Assembly: GCA_025350775.1 (NCBI GenBank)
Contig: JANXXF010000222.1
Location: 1-5,037 of the forward strand
DNA from: Actinomycetes bacterium
Lineage (GTDB): Bacteria > Actinomycetota > Thermoleophilia > Gaiellales > Gaiellaceae
Reading direction: 5' to 3'
Length of the DNA: 5,037 bases
A model generated the notes under the pieces. The model did no database searches and was not told the DNA's origin. It worked only from the letters and a program-made list of their open reading frames with translations. This document shows, piece after piece, positions 1-5,037 of the stretch; positions within the stretch are counted from its first letter, which is position 1; each line of letters opens with the position of its first letter. The position numbers were made by a program, and so were the translations under genes.

Positions 1-1
1 G

Positions 2-12
2 TAGTGTCTTGT
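2..12 (+). repeat. putative left terminal inverted repeat of the IS
   Basis: TAGTGTCTTGT begins at a TA and precedes the transposase gene. It matches the inverted right end at 7 of 11 bases (TAGTG and the closing GT). It stands in an A+T-rich stretch unlike the surrounding DNA. The assignment is supported by the IS630 habit of ending at TA, but the repeat is short. Confidence 0.45.
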
Positions 13-33
13 AAATAAGTGGAGTTTTGTGGT

Positions 34-37
34 AGGA
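34..37 (+). promoter_or_regulatory. ribosome binding site for the transposase
   Basis: AGGA lies six bases upstream of the ATG at 44-46. It favours that ATG over the in-frame GTG at 29, which would place the Shine-Dalgarno-like sequence inside the gene. Confidence 0.5.
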
Positions 38-43
38 TGGGGT

Positions 44-1129
44 ATGCGCGCTCCTACTGCTCCCATGTTGCTGGCCGCCAGCCAGCGCGAAGTGCTCGAG
101 AAGCTGTCTCGATCGCGTACCGCTAAGCATCACGATGTGCAACGCGCCCGCGCGTTGTTGCTCGCGGCCGATGGTGTTGCGAACACGCGGATCGGTGCCG
201 AGCTCGGTGTCTCGCCGACGAGCGTGAGCAACTGGCGGGCGCGGTTCGCCGAGGTCGGGCTCGCCCTGTTCGGGCCGATCCGCCAAGGCCGTGGGCGCAA
301 GCCGTCGATTCCCGAGGAGAAGGTGCAGGCGATCGTGCAGGCGACGCTGCATGAGACGCCTGAGGCTGAGACGCATTGGAGTTGCCGAACGATGGCCAAG
401 GCGCACGGCGTATCGGCGGCGACGGTGCAGCGGATCTGGTCGGCGCGGGGCATCCAGCCGCACCGGGTGAAGACGTTCAAGCTCTCCAACGACAAGCGCT
501 TCGAGGAGAAGCTCGTCGACGTGGTCGGTCTCTACCTGAACCCGCCGGAGAACGCGATCGTGTTGTGCATGGACGAGAAGAGCCAGATCCAGGCGCTCGA
601 TCGCACGCAGGCGTCGCTGCCGCTGAAGAAGGGCCGGGCGGGAACGATGACCCACGACTACAAGCGCAACGACACCACGACGCTGTTTGCCGCGCTCGAC
701 GTGCTGAGCGGCTCGGTGATCGGCCAGTGCCTGCCTCGCCACCGTCACGTCGAGTTCCTGATGTTCCTGCGCACGATCAACCGTGAAGTCCCTGCAGGGC
801 TCGAGGTCCACTTGATCCTGGACAACTACGCAACGCACAAGCACGCCAAGGTGCAGAAGTGGCTTGCCAAGCATCCGCGCTTCCACCTCCACTTCACGCC
901 GACCTCGAGCTCCTGGCTGAACCTCGTCGAGCGGTTCTTCGGCAAGCTCACCGACAAGGCGCTCCGACGCGGGATCTTCAAGTCCGTGCCCGACCTGATC
1001 GGCGCGATCGACGCCTATCTGAAAGCCACCAACGACAACCCGCAACCGTTCAAGTGGACCGCGACCGCCGACCAGATCCTCGACAAGGTCCGCCGCGGTC
1101 GCGTGACCCTCAATGCAATCACCAGATGA
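44..1129 (+). CDS. IS630-family DDE transposase
   Basis: A 361-residue transposase that would cut and join the IS ends at TA targets. From the ATG at 44, the N-terminal part carries a helix-turn-helix (about residues 45-68, with IGAELGVSPTSVSNW) and a second DNA-binding helix-turn-helix near 116-135 (MAKAHGVSAATVQRIW). The RNase H-like catalytic part shows the IS630 triad: D177 in CMDEKSQ, D260 in LILDNYATHK and E296 in NLVERFF. The 35-residue spacing between the last two is typical of the family, as is the SSSWLN stretch before the glutamate. Length is normal for IS630. The C-terminus ends in NAITR with a TGA at 1127-1129. In another frame the next codons read ETVH and TAG at 1146-1148, an ending that would suit IS630 proteins, so a small frameshift at the extreme end is possible. 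The catalytic core is intact. Confidence 0.93.
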   Translation: MRAPTAPMLLAASQREVLEKLSRSRTAKHHDVQRARALLLAADGVANTRIGAELGVSPTSVSNWRARFAEVGLALFGPIRQGRGRKPSIPEEKVQAIVQATLHETPEAETHWSCRTMAKAHGVSAATVQRIWSARGIQPHRVKTFKLSNDKRFEEKLVDVVGLYLNPPENAIVLCMDEKSQIQALDRTQASLPLKKGRAGTMTHDYKRNDTTTLFAALDVLSGSVIGQCLPRHRHVEFLMFLRTINREVPAGLEVHLILDNYATHKHAKVQKWLAKHPRFHLHFTPTSSSWLNLVERFFGKLTDKALRRGIFKSVPDLIGAIDAYLKATNDNPQPFKWTATADQILDKVRRGRVTLNAITR

Positions 1130-1136
1130 AACCGAG

Positions 1137-1147
1137 ACGGTGCACTA
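1137..1147 (-). repeat. putative right terminal inverted repeat of the IS
   Basis: Read on the minus strand this is TAGTGCACCGT, the partner of the left end. Only the outer TAGTG is a clean match and similarity fades further inside. The A+T-rich inner part of the left end has no counterpart here, so the true right end may have been lost or altered. Confidence 0.35.
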
Positions 1148-1149
1148 GC

Positions 1150-2022
1150 GTGGGCGACTCGAGCGACCGGGGCGGCCTGGGCGACCTCGTCTCGCCCGGC
1201 AGCGGCGAGCCGCTGACACTCTCGGGCGACACGCTGCTGTCACCGTCGGGCGAGCGCTTCCCGGTGTGTGACGGCATCCCGCGCTTCGTGCAGGACACGG
1301 GCTATGCGGAGTCCTTCGGCGAGCAGTGGCAGCGCTGGCGGCAGGTGCAGCTCGACTCGGCGACGAGCGGCTCGTACAGCGCCGAGCGCTTCTCCGCCGG
1401 CACCGGCTGGACGGCCGCGGAGCTGCGCGGCGAGCGCATCCTGGAGGCCGGCTGCGGCGCGGGCCGGTTCACCGAGGTGCTGCTGGCGGCGGGCGCCGAG
1501 GTGACGGCCGTGGACGCGAGCGCTGCGATCGACGTGTGCGCCGAGAACAACGCAGCCGCTGCCGCCGGACGGCTCCGCTGCATCCAGGCCGACATCGGCG
1601 CGCTGCCCTTCGCGCCCGGCTCCTTCGACCGTGTGTTCTGCTTCGGCGTGCTCCAGCACACGCCCGACCCGCGCGCCACGTTTCTGGCCCTGGCGGCCCA
1701 GCTGCGGCCCGGCGGCCGGATCGCGGTGGACTGCTACCGGGAGCTGCCGTACGTCGACCGCTGGTCGGCGAAGCTCTGGTGGCGTCCCCTGACGAGACGG
1801 CTCCCCCGCCCGCTGCTGCGGCGCGTCGTCGAGTGGTATGTGCCGCGCTGGCTACCCGTCGACACGCGGCTGGCGCGGGTGCCGCGCGTCGGCCGCTTCC
1901 TCGTCGCGCTGGTGCCGTGCTGGAACTACACCGGACTGCTCGACCTGACGCCCGAGCAGCTCGTGGCCTGGGCGGTGCTCGATACCTACGACGCCCTCTC
2001 GCCCCGCTACGACAACCCGTAG
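1150..2022 (+). CDS. class I SAM-dependent methyltransferase MT-A, cut short by an amber codon
   Basis: This would transfer a methyl group from S-adenosylmethionine to an unknown acceptor, probably a sugar or small molecule. Residues 10-47 resemble the Trm112-like leader of such methyltransferases and end in FPVCDGIPRFV, but the paired zinc cysteines are absent (LVSPGSGEP instead of CPxCGG). Motif I is ILEAGCGAGRF (97-107), motif II the acidic VDAS (121-124), then the FDRVFCFGVLQHTPD segment (159-173) and LRPGGRIAVD (185-194). A hydrophobic, arginine-rich C-terminal part follows, including YDALSPRYDNP. The frame ends at a TAG after 290 residues, although matching protein sequence continues for 39 more codons. 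The start is uncertain: GTG 1150 lies three bases past the proposed IS end, and an ATG at 1126 in the same frame overlaps the transposase stop as ATGA. The IS may have replaced the native promoter or start. Enzyme class is firm; activity of the shortened protein is doubtful. Confidence 0.82.
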   Translation: MGDSSDRGGLGDLVSPGSGEPLTLSGDTLLSPSGERFPVCDGIPRFVQDTGYAESFGEQWQRWRQVQLDSATSGSYSAERFSAGTGWTAAELRGERILEAGCGAGRFTEVLLAAGAEVTAVDASAAIDVCAENNAAAAAGRLRCIQADIGALPFAPGSFDRVFCFGVLQHTPDPRATFLALAAQLRPGGRIAVDCYRELPYVDRWSAKLWWRPLTRRLPRPLLRRVVEWYVPRWLPVDTRLARVPRVGRFLVALVPCWNYTGLLDLTPEQLVAWAVLDTYDALSPRYDNP

Positions 2023-2142
2023 ACGGTGGAGGCGGTCAGCGAGTGGTGCGCCGCGGCGGGCCTCGTCGAATGCGATGTGCGCTACGGCGGCAACGGCGTC
2101 CTCGCCGGAGCGTGGCGGCCGCCGGCTGCCACGGCGCCCTAG
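2020..2142 (+). pseudogene. in-frame C-terminal continuation of MT-A beyond the amber codon
   Basis: Directly after the TAG at 2020-2022 the same frame reads TVEAVSEWCAAAGLVECDV and on to WRPPAATAP before a TAG at 2140-2142. From memory of the family, homologues have a conserved tail of the form NPQTxExVxxWFxxAGL here, so the TAG stands where a glutamine codon (CAG) is expected, a single C-to-T change. The outer stop fits the gene layout, since it shares CTAG with the stop of the convergent MT-B. This is best read as the severed last 39 codons of a 330-residue gene. Readthrough or a base-call error are alternatives. Confidence 0.72.
2111..2133. terminator. possible hairpin between convergent genes
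   Basis: CGTGGCGGCC at 2111-2120 can pair with GGCTGCCACG at 2124-2133 around a GCC loop. On the + strand this gives ten pairs including one G-U; on the minus strand one pair is a mismatch. It lies six bases past the MT-B stop, at the tail end of MT-A, where a terminator for both directions would be placed. No T-run follows on either side and the DNA is GC-rich, so it could be a chance palindrome within coding sequence. Confidence 0.28.
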
Positions 2143-2852
2143 CGCCGCTCGGCCACGCAGAGCAGATGGGGCTGCAGCAGCCGGTGCAGGCCGCGCAGCC
2201 GGGCGAGCCGCGGCTTCGGCCCCCAGTTGACGCCGGCAGCCTCGACCAGGACGAGCCCGGCGGCCTCGGCCAGGGCCGACAGCGAGCTGACCGAGAGCGA
2301 CCGCTGGTGCTGCCAGACGTGGAAGGCAGCGCCGCAGTCCGGGCAGCGCGTCCTGGCCGCCGCGAGGTTCTCCTCGTTCGGCGCGGTCACGATCACCCTG
2401 CCGCCGGGCGCGAGCAGCCGGGCCACCTCGGCGAAGGTGGGCGCAACCTGGCGCTCGAGCAGGTGCTCGACGACCTCGACGAGCAGGATCCGGTCGAACG
2501 CGCCCGCCGGGAGGGGCGTCGGCACGTCGGTGGCGACGGTGACGCCACCGAACAGCGGCTCCCCGGCGAAGCGCGTGCGCACCTCGGCCGCGGAGGTCTC
2601 GTCGAACTCGAGGCCCGACGCCGCGAGCCCACGCCCGTAGAGGTGGGCGAGCAGGTCGCCGCGGCCACAGCCGAAGTCGAGGATCCGCTTCCCGGCGAGG
2701 CCGTGGTCGCGCTCGAGGCGCTCAACGACGCGCGCGCCCGAGTGGCGGCTGAAGTAGGCGTCGGCGTGCGCGGGGCTTCCCCCGTAGTAGCTCCAGATCC
2801 GCCCGACCTTCTCCGGCGTCCACTCGACATCGTGGGGGGCGTAGTCGCTCAT
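2139..2852 (-). CDS. class I SAM-dependent methyltransferase MT-B (UbiG/Methyltransf_23-like)
   Basis: A 237-residue cytoplasmic methyltransferase with all the expected landmarks. Motif I is ILDFGCGRGDLL (57-68), the acidic residue binding the SAM ribose is in GLEFDE (80-85), FDRILLVEVVEHLL covers 119-132, and LLAPGGRVIVTAPNEE covers 146-161. After the core comes CPDCGAAFHVWQH (170-182), two cysteines and two histidines that could bind zinc; this insertion is found in some methyltransferases of glycan clusters. The protein ends in LLCVAERR, a normal-looking terminus. Its ATG overlaps the TGA of MT-C as ATGA (2849-2852), and no clear Shine-Dalgarno sequence precedes it, so translation is probably coupled. 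Its TAG overlaps the outer stop of convergent MT-A. It is the only methyltransferase here with no sign of damage. The acceptor is unknown; a surface-sugar precursor is inferred from the neighbours. Confidence 0.9.
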   Translation of the reverse strand: MSDYAPHDVEWTPEKVGRIWSYYGGSPAHADAYFSRHSGARVVERLERDHGLAGKRILDFGCGRGDLLAHLYGRGLAASGLEFDETSAAEVRTRFAGEPLFGGVTVATDVPTPLPAGAFDRILLVEVVEHLLERQVAPTFAEVARLLAPGGRVIVTAPNEENLAAARTRCPDCGAAFHVWQHQRSLSVSSLSALAEAAGLVLVEAAGVNWGPKPRLARLRGLHRLLQPHLLCVAERR

Positions 2853-3304
2853 GGTGACATCGTCGCAGTTCGCCCGGGCACCTTCCCGACGAGGTGGTGC
2901 GGGTTCGCGGCAACCAGGCCGTCGACGTTGTGGAAGTCAAACAGGGCCTGCTCATTCGAGTGGTCACCGTCGATCGACGCGAAGGCGAGCGGACCGCCCA
3001 GCTCGGCCTCGCGCCCGAAGACGTCGGTGCGCATGCCGCCGAGCCGCCAGGCGGCGAAGAAGTCGTTCGAGGCGAGCTCGAGGGCGTTGGGCAGGCGGTC
3101 GCCGCTCCAGAAGCGGACGTTGCGGTCGAACTGCCAGGGATCGGTGGACACCACCAGCCGATTGGGCCGTCCGTGCCGCCGCAGCACGTCGGTGATGACG
3201 TTGGTGGAGAGGCCGCAGAAGGCGTCGATCTCGAGCACGGGATCGCCGCTCGGGAGCCGGCCGACGGCGAGGTCGATCCGCTGGCGGTGGCCATGGTGAA
3301 GCAT
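2849..3304 (-). CDS. shortened Methyltransf_24-like SAM methyltransferase MT-C
   Basis: A 151-residue open frame resembling the methyltransferases that carry an EIGxxxGxST motif. Visible are VLEIDAFCGLSTN (23-35, motif I with aspartate at the usual first glycine), STDPWQF (53-59), FWSGDRLP (65-72), DVFGREAELGGPLAF (94-108) and IDGDHSNEQALFDF (111-124). As I remember the family, members are well over 200 residues, with extra sequence after DPWxF and a PGGFxLFDDS segment between FxNVD and the final NPNYLFRK-like tail. Here DFHNVD runs straight into GLVAANPHHLVGKVPG, which looks like an internal in-frame loss. The ATG at 3304 is only the first start after an amber codon; the frame upstream reads as coding back to a GTG at 3364. 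It overlaps MT-B as ATGA. Family placement is fairly secure, function of this copy doubtful. Confidence 0.68.
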   Translation of the reverse strand: MLHHGHRQRIDLAVGRLPSGDPVLEIDAFCGLSTNVITDVLRRHGRPNRLVVSTDPWQFDRNVRFWSGDRLPNALELASNDFFAAWRLGGMRTDVFGREAELGGPLAFASIDGDHSNEQALFDFHNVDGLVAANPHHLVGKVPGRTATMSP

Positions 3305-3364
3305 GCCCGCGCGCTACTGCCAGCGGAAGGCGATGCCGCGACGGATGCGTTCGATGGGCTTCAC
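3305..3364 (-). pseudogene. original N-terminus of MT-C, separated by an amber codon
   Basis: A GTG at 3364-3362 overlaps the TGA of MT-D as GTGA and opens a frame reading VKPIERIRRGIAFRWQ. It then meets TAG at 3316-3314 and continues in the same frame as RAG and the ATG of MT-C. The basic, amphipathic leader, the four-base stop/start overlap and the shared frame all suggest this is the true start of MT-C. The unbroken gene would be about 171 residues. No Shine-Dalgarno sequence is evident before either start. Confidence 0.6.
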
Positions 3365-3895
3365 GCCGTGCGCCCGCCCGCGCGACGCCGCGCCCCTGCG
3401 CAGAGGCTCACCGTGTCGAGCCCGACCCGCAGGACGCCGTGCCGGATGTCGAGCTCCCGCGCCAGGTACGCGAGGGTGTCGATCCGCTCGTGCATCCCCG
3501 CCGGGGTGTCGTGGCCGAGTTCGTCGTCCTTGCGGATGTAGTCGAACGCGAAGACTCCTCCCGGGTTGAGGTGGTCGAGCAGGTACTCGGCCATCCGGCA
3601 CGGGGCGTGCAGGTGCTCGAACGCCTCCTGCACGATGATCAGGTCGAAGCTGCCGGCGCACGCCGCTGCCGACGAACGCCTCGCGCAGTCCGAGCCGGTA
3701 CTCGGCGACGAGCGCCAGGTGCGCGGCGGCGTTGCGGAGGCGGCTGCGCCGCACCGAACGGCGCTCTGCGGGACGCTCCGCCTGAAGGGCATAGGCGGCG
3801 GCGAGGTCGACGCGCAGGTCGTCGAAGAGGTTGCCGCCCGGGAGGTGGAGCGGGCGGTTCGCCGGAGTCGCAGGCACCTGCCCGGCTACATGCAA
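3361..3895 (-). pseudogene. frameshifted SAM methyltransferase remnant MT-D
   Basis: Two pieces in different minus-strand frames make up this gene. The first opens near TTG 3895 (or GTG 3877) with LPGGNLFDDLRVDL and runs to LALVAEYRLGLREAFVGS at about 3665. The second is entered near 3670-3645 and reads SFDLIIVQEAFEHLHAP, LLDHLNPGGVFAFDYIRKD and RVGLDTVSLCAGARR, ending at TGA 3363-3361. The second piece is the C-terminal half of a class I methyltransferase. Neither piece, nor the third frame across the junction, contains motif I (D/E-x-G-x-G-x-G), so the join probably lost some 50-60 codons as well as the frame. The span, 535 bases, is not a multiple of three. It begins 23 bases after asnB and overlaps MT-C as GTGA. 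It cannot make a working enzyme as written, unless the sequence is wrong here. Confidence 0.68.
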
Positions 3896-3918
3896 CCCCC
3901 GGCGGGGCCTGGGACTGC

Positions 3919-5037
3919 TCAGGCCAGAATGTCCCGCCAGCCCGTCGCCGGCATCTCGACCAGACCCTGCTCCACGTACAGAAGATGCCAGAGCTGGAAC
4001 ATCAGCAGCGGCCAGAGCCGCTCGGCGTCGTCGACGCGGCCCTCGAGGTGCGGGGTGAGGTACCGCGCAGCAAGGCCCGGCCGGAAGAGCCCCTGGGCGC
4101 GTAGCCGCTCGTCGGAGAGCAGGTGCTCGGCGAGCGGGCGCAGCTCGTTGCGCAGCCAGCGGCCGAGCGGAAAGACGAACCCGCGCTTGGGTGCGGCCAG
4201 GTGCGCGGGCGTGAGGAGGTCGGCGACGGCGTCGCGCAGCAGGCCCTTCGGGTCGGCGGCGCTGGTGCGTAGCTCCGGCGGAATCGAGCAGACAAGCTCG
4301 ACGAAGCGGTGGTCGAGGAACGGTGTGCGCGCCTCCAGCGAGAACGCCATCGAGAAGCGGTCGGTCATGTGCAGGAACTCGTCGGGGAGCTGCGTGGCGA
4401 CGTCGAGCGCCAGCACGGAGTCGCGCGGGCTGCGGCTGCCGCTCCCGTCGTAGGTTTCCTGCAGCAGGGCGGCGGTGTCGGGCGCGTCGCCGTCGTCGAC
4501 GAGCACCCGCCGCTTGTCGGCGTCGCGGAAGTAGTAGCCCGGCTCGAAGTGGTAGCGGCGCACGTCGCCGCCGCGCAGCCGCGCCAGCCGGCCCGTCTCG
4601 AACGCGACGAACCGCCGGTAGTTGCCGAACAGCTCGTCGCCGCCGGTGCCCGTCAGCCCGACCTTGACGTCGCGGCTCATCATGCGGAAGACGTACCAGG
4701 AGGGCAGGCCGCCGCCGTAGGGCTCGTCGAGCGCCCACACCATCTGCAGCAGGTCGTCGAGCAGCCCGCGCGGGTCGGCGATGTGCTCGTGATGGCTGGT
4801 ACCGTAGCGGGCAGCCAGGGCGCGCGCCAGCGGCAGCTCGTCGAGGCCCGCGTCCTCCGCCCCGGAGAATCCGAGCGAGTAGGTGCGCAGGTCGCTGCGG
4901 CCGGTCTCGGCCAGCAGGCCGACGATGGCGCTCGAGTCGAGACCGCCCGAGAGCGAGCAGGCGACCGGCACATCGGAGAGGCTCCAGCGGTCGACGGCGC
5001 CGCGCAGCTCCTCGCGGATGCGGCCGGCCCACTCGTC
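3919..5037 (-). CDS. asnB: asparagine synthase (glutamine-hydrolysing), C-terminal synthetase part, 5' end outside window
   Basis: The 372 residues seen form the ATP-dependent synthetase domain of an AsnB-type enzyme, which activates a carboxylate as an acyl-AMP and converts it to an amide with ammonia from glutamine. Counting from the window edge, the pyrophosphatase loop is CSLSGGLDSS (27-36), followed by TYSLGF (52-57), LDEPYGGG (103-110), GLTGTGGDELFGNYRR (127-142), the FSMAFSLEARTPFLDHRFVEL stretch (228-248) and APKRGFVFPLGRWLR (282-296). The end, WRDILA, is complete. The N-terminal glutaminase domain with its Cys2 must lie beyond 5037 and cannot be checked. The frame is open to the edge, so the GTG at 4971 is not the start. 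It heads the minus-strand operon of methyltransferases. In such settings AsnB paralogues are often thought to amidate uronic acids or other precursors of surface glycans rather than make free asparagine; that is inference here. Confidence 0.93.
   Translation of the reverse strand, partial: DEWAGRIREELRGAVDRWSLSDVPVACSLSGGLDSSAIVGLLAETGRSDLRTYSLGFSGAEDAGLDELPLARALAARYGTSHHEHIADPRGLLDDLLQMVWALDEPYGGGLPSWYVFRMMSRDVKVGLTGTGGDELFGNYRRFVAFETGRLARLRGGDVRRYHFEPGYYFRDADKRRVLVDDGDAPDTAALLQETYDGSGSRSPRDSVLALDVATQLPDEFLHMTDRFSMAFSLEARTPFLDHRFVELVCSIPPELRTSAADPKGLLRDAVADLLTPAHLAAPKRGFVFPLGRWLRNELRPLAEHLLSDERLRAQGLFRPGLAARYLTPHLEGRVDDAERLWPLLMFQLWHLLYVEQGLVEMPATGWRDILA

Larger units (their letters stand above)
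2..1147 (+). mobile_element. IS630-family insertion sequence
   Basis: A single transposase gene fills almost the whole element. The proposed ends are the TA dinucleotides at 2-3 and 1146-1147, because IS630/Tc1-type elements insert at TA and are flanked by the duplicated TA. Reading inward, the left end is TAGTGTCTTGT and the right end, on the opposite strand, is TAGTGCACCGT, which agree at 7 of 11 positions. The first 30 bases are visibly richer in A+T than the rest of the window, as expected for an IS end. The terminal repeats are short and imperfect, and the right end sits only about 18 bases after the transposase stop, so the right boundary could instead be a truncated end. The element lies directly against methyltransferase MT-A. 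The family call is firm and the exact ends are tentative. Confidence 0.7.

Noticed and set aside
859..1125. Long + strand frame that is open through the end of the transposase and continues into MT-A, as if coding a fusion protein.
   Set aside because: The translation before about 1126 is arginine/proline-rich shadow sequence of the transposase in another frame. Real methyltransferase similarity begins only after 1150.
1326..3299. A 657-residue + strand open frame crossing MT-A and the minus-strand genes.
   Set aside because: Low-complexity Ala/Arg/Gly-rich translation with no motifs, antisense to or out of frame with genes that have clear catalytic motifs. Such frames are common in high-GC DNA.
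3566..4453. A 295-residue + strand open frame opposite asnB and MT-D.
   Set aside because: Serine/arginine-rich antisense translation with no recognizable domain, fully explained by codon bias of the opposite strand.
4971..4973. GTG at this position as the start of asnB.
   Set aside because: The frame stays open to the window edge and encodes sensible sequence upstream (DEWAGRIREELRGAVDRW), and the glutaminase domain should lie further upstream.
3314..5032. A 572-residue minus-strand open frame spanning asnB and MT-D.
   Set aside because: Over asnB it is a shadow frame, since the SGGLDSS and GTGGDELFG motifs lie in another frame. Only its part between about 3895 and 3665 looks like protein and is used as the first piece of MT-D.
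1..5037. CRISPR arrays, tRNA or rRNA genes, riboswitches and replication origins.
   Set aside because: No regularly spaced direct repeats, cloverleaf-like segments or conserved RNA motifs were seen, and there is no gene-free stretch longer than about 30 bases apart from the broken coding remnants.

Overview
The window is GC-rich DNA (roughly 70% G+C by eye, with G/C-ending codons and long spurious open frames on both strands). This fits a high-GC bacterium. The protein style suggests an actinobacterium, possibly of the Thermoleophilia type, but that is a weak inference because no marker gene is present. All assignments rest on reading motifs; no database search was possible.

Layout. Positions 1-1149 hold an IS630-family insertion sequence with one apparently complete DDE transposase. 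Right against it, on the + strand, is a class I SAM-dependent methyltransferase (MT-A, from about 1150). Its frame is cut by an in-frame TAG at 2020-2022 but still reads as normal protein up to a second TAG at 2140-2142. That second stop shares the four bases CTAG with the stop of the convergent gene. From there to the right edge everything is on the minus strand. In order of transcription the genes are: an asparagine synthase (glutamine-hydrolysing) C-terminal domain running off the window (5037-3919); a broken methyltransferase MT-D (3895-3361); a short methyltransferase-like gene MT-C (ATG at 3304, probable original GTG at 3364, end 2849); and an intact-looking methyltransferase MT-B (2852-2139). 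MT-D/MT-C overlap by GTGA and MT-C/MT-B by ATGA, so this was built as a tightly coupled operon.

Function. An AsnB-type amidotransferase beside several small, mutually different SAM methyltransferases is typical of clusters that decorate a surface polysaccharide, O-antigen or other secreted glycan. No glycosyltransferase lies in the window, so the pathway is inferred.

State. The notable feature is damage: two in-frame amber codons, one frame switch that also lacks the SAM-binding motif I, and a methyltransferase that looks internally shortened, all within about 2 kb next to an insertion sequence. Decay of a glycan-modification locus is the simplest reading. Sequence or assembly error is the main alternative, and amber recoding is a less likely third. 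MT-B and the visible AsnB part look intact. I do not see evidence for a wholly new system.
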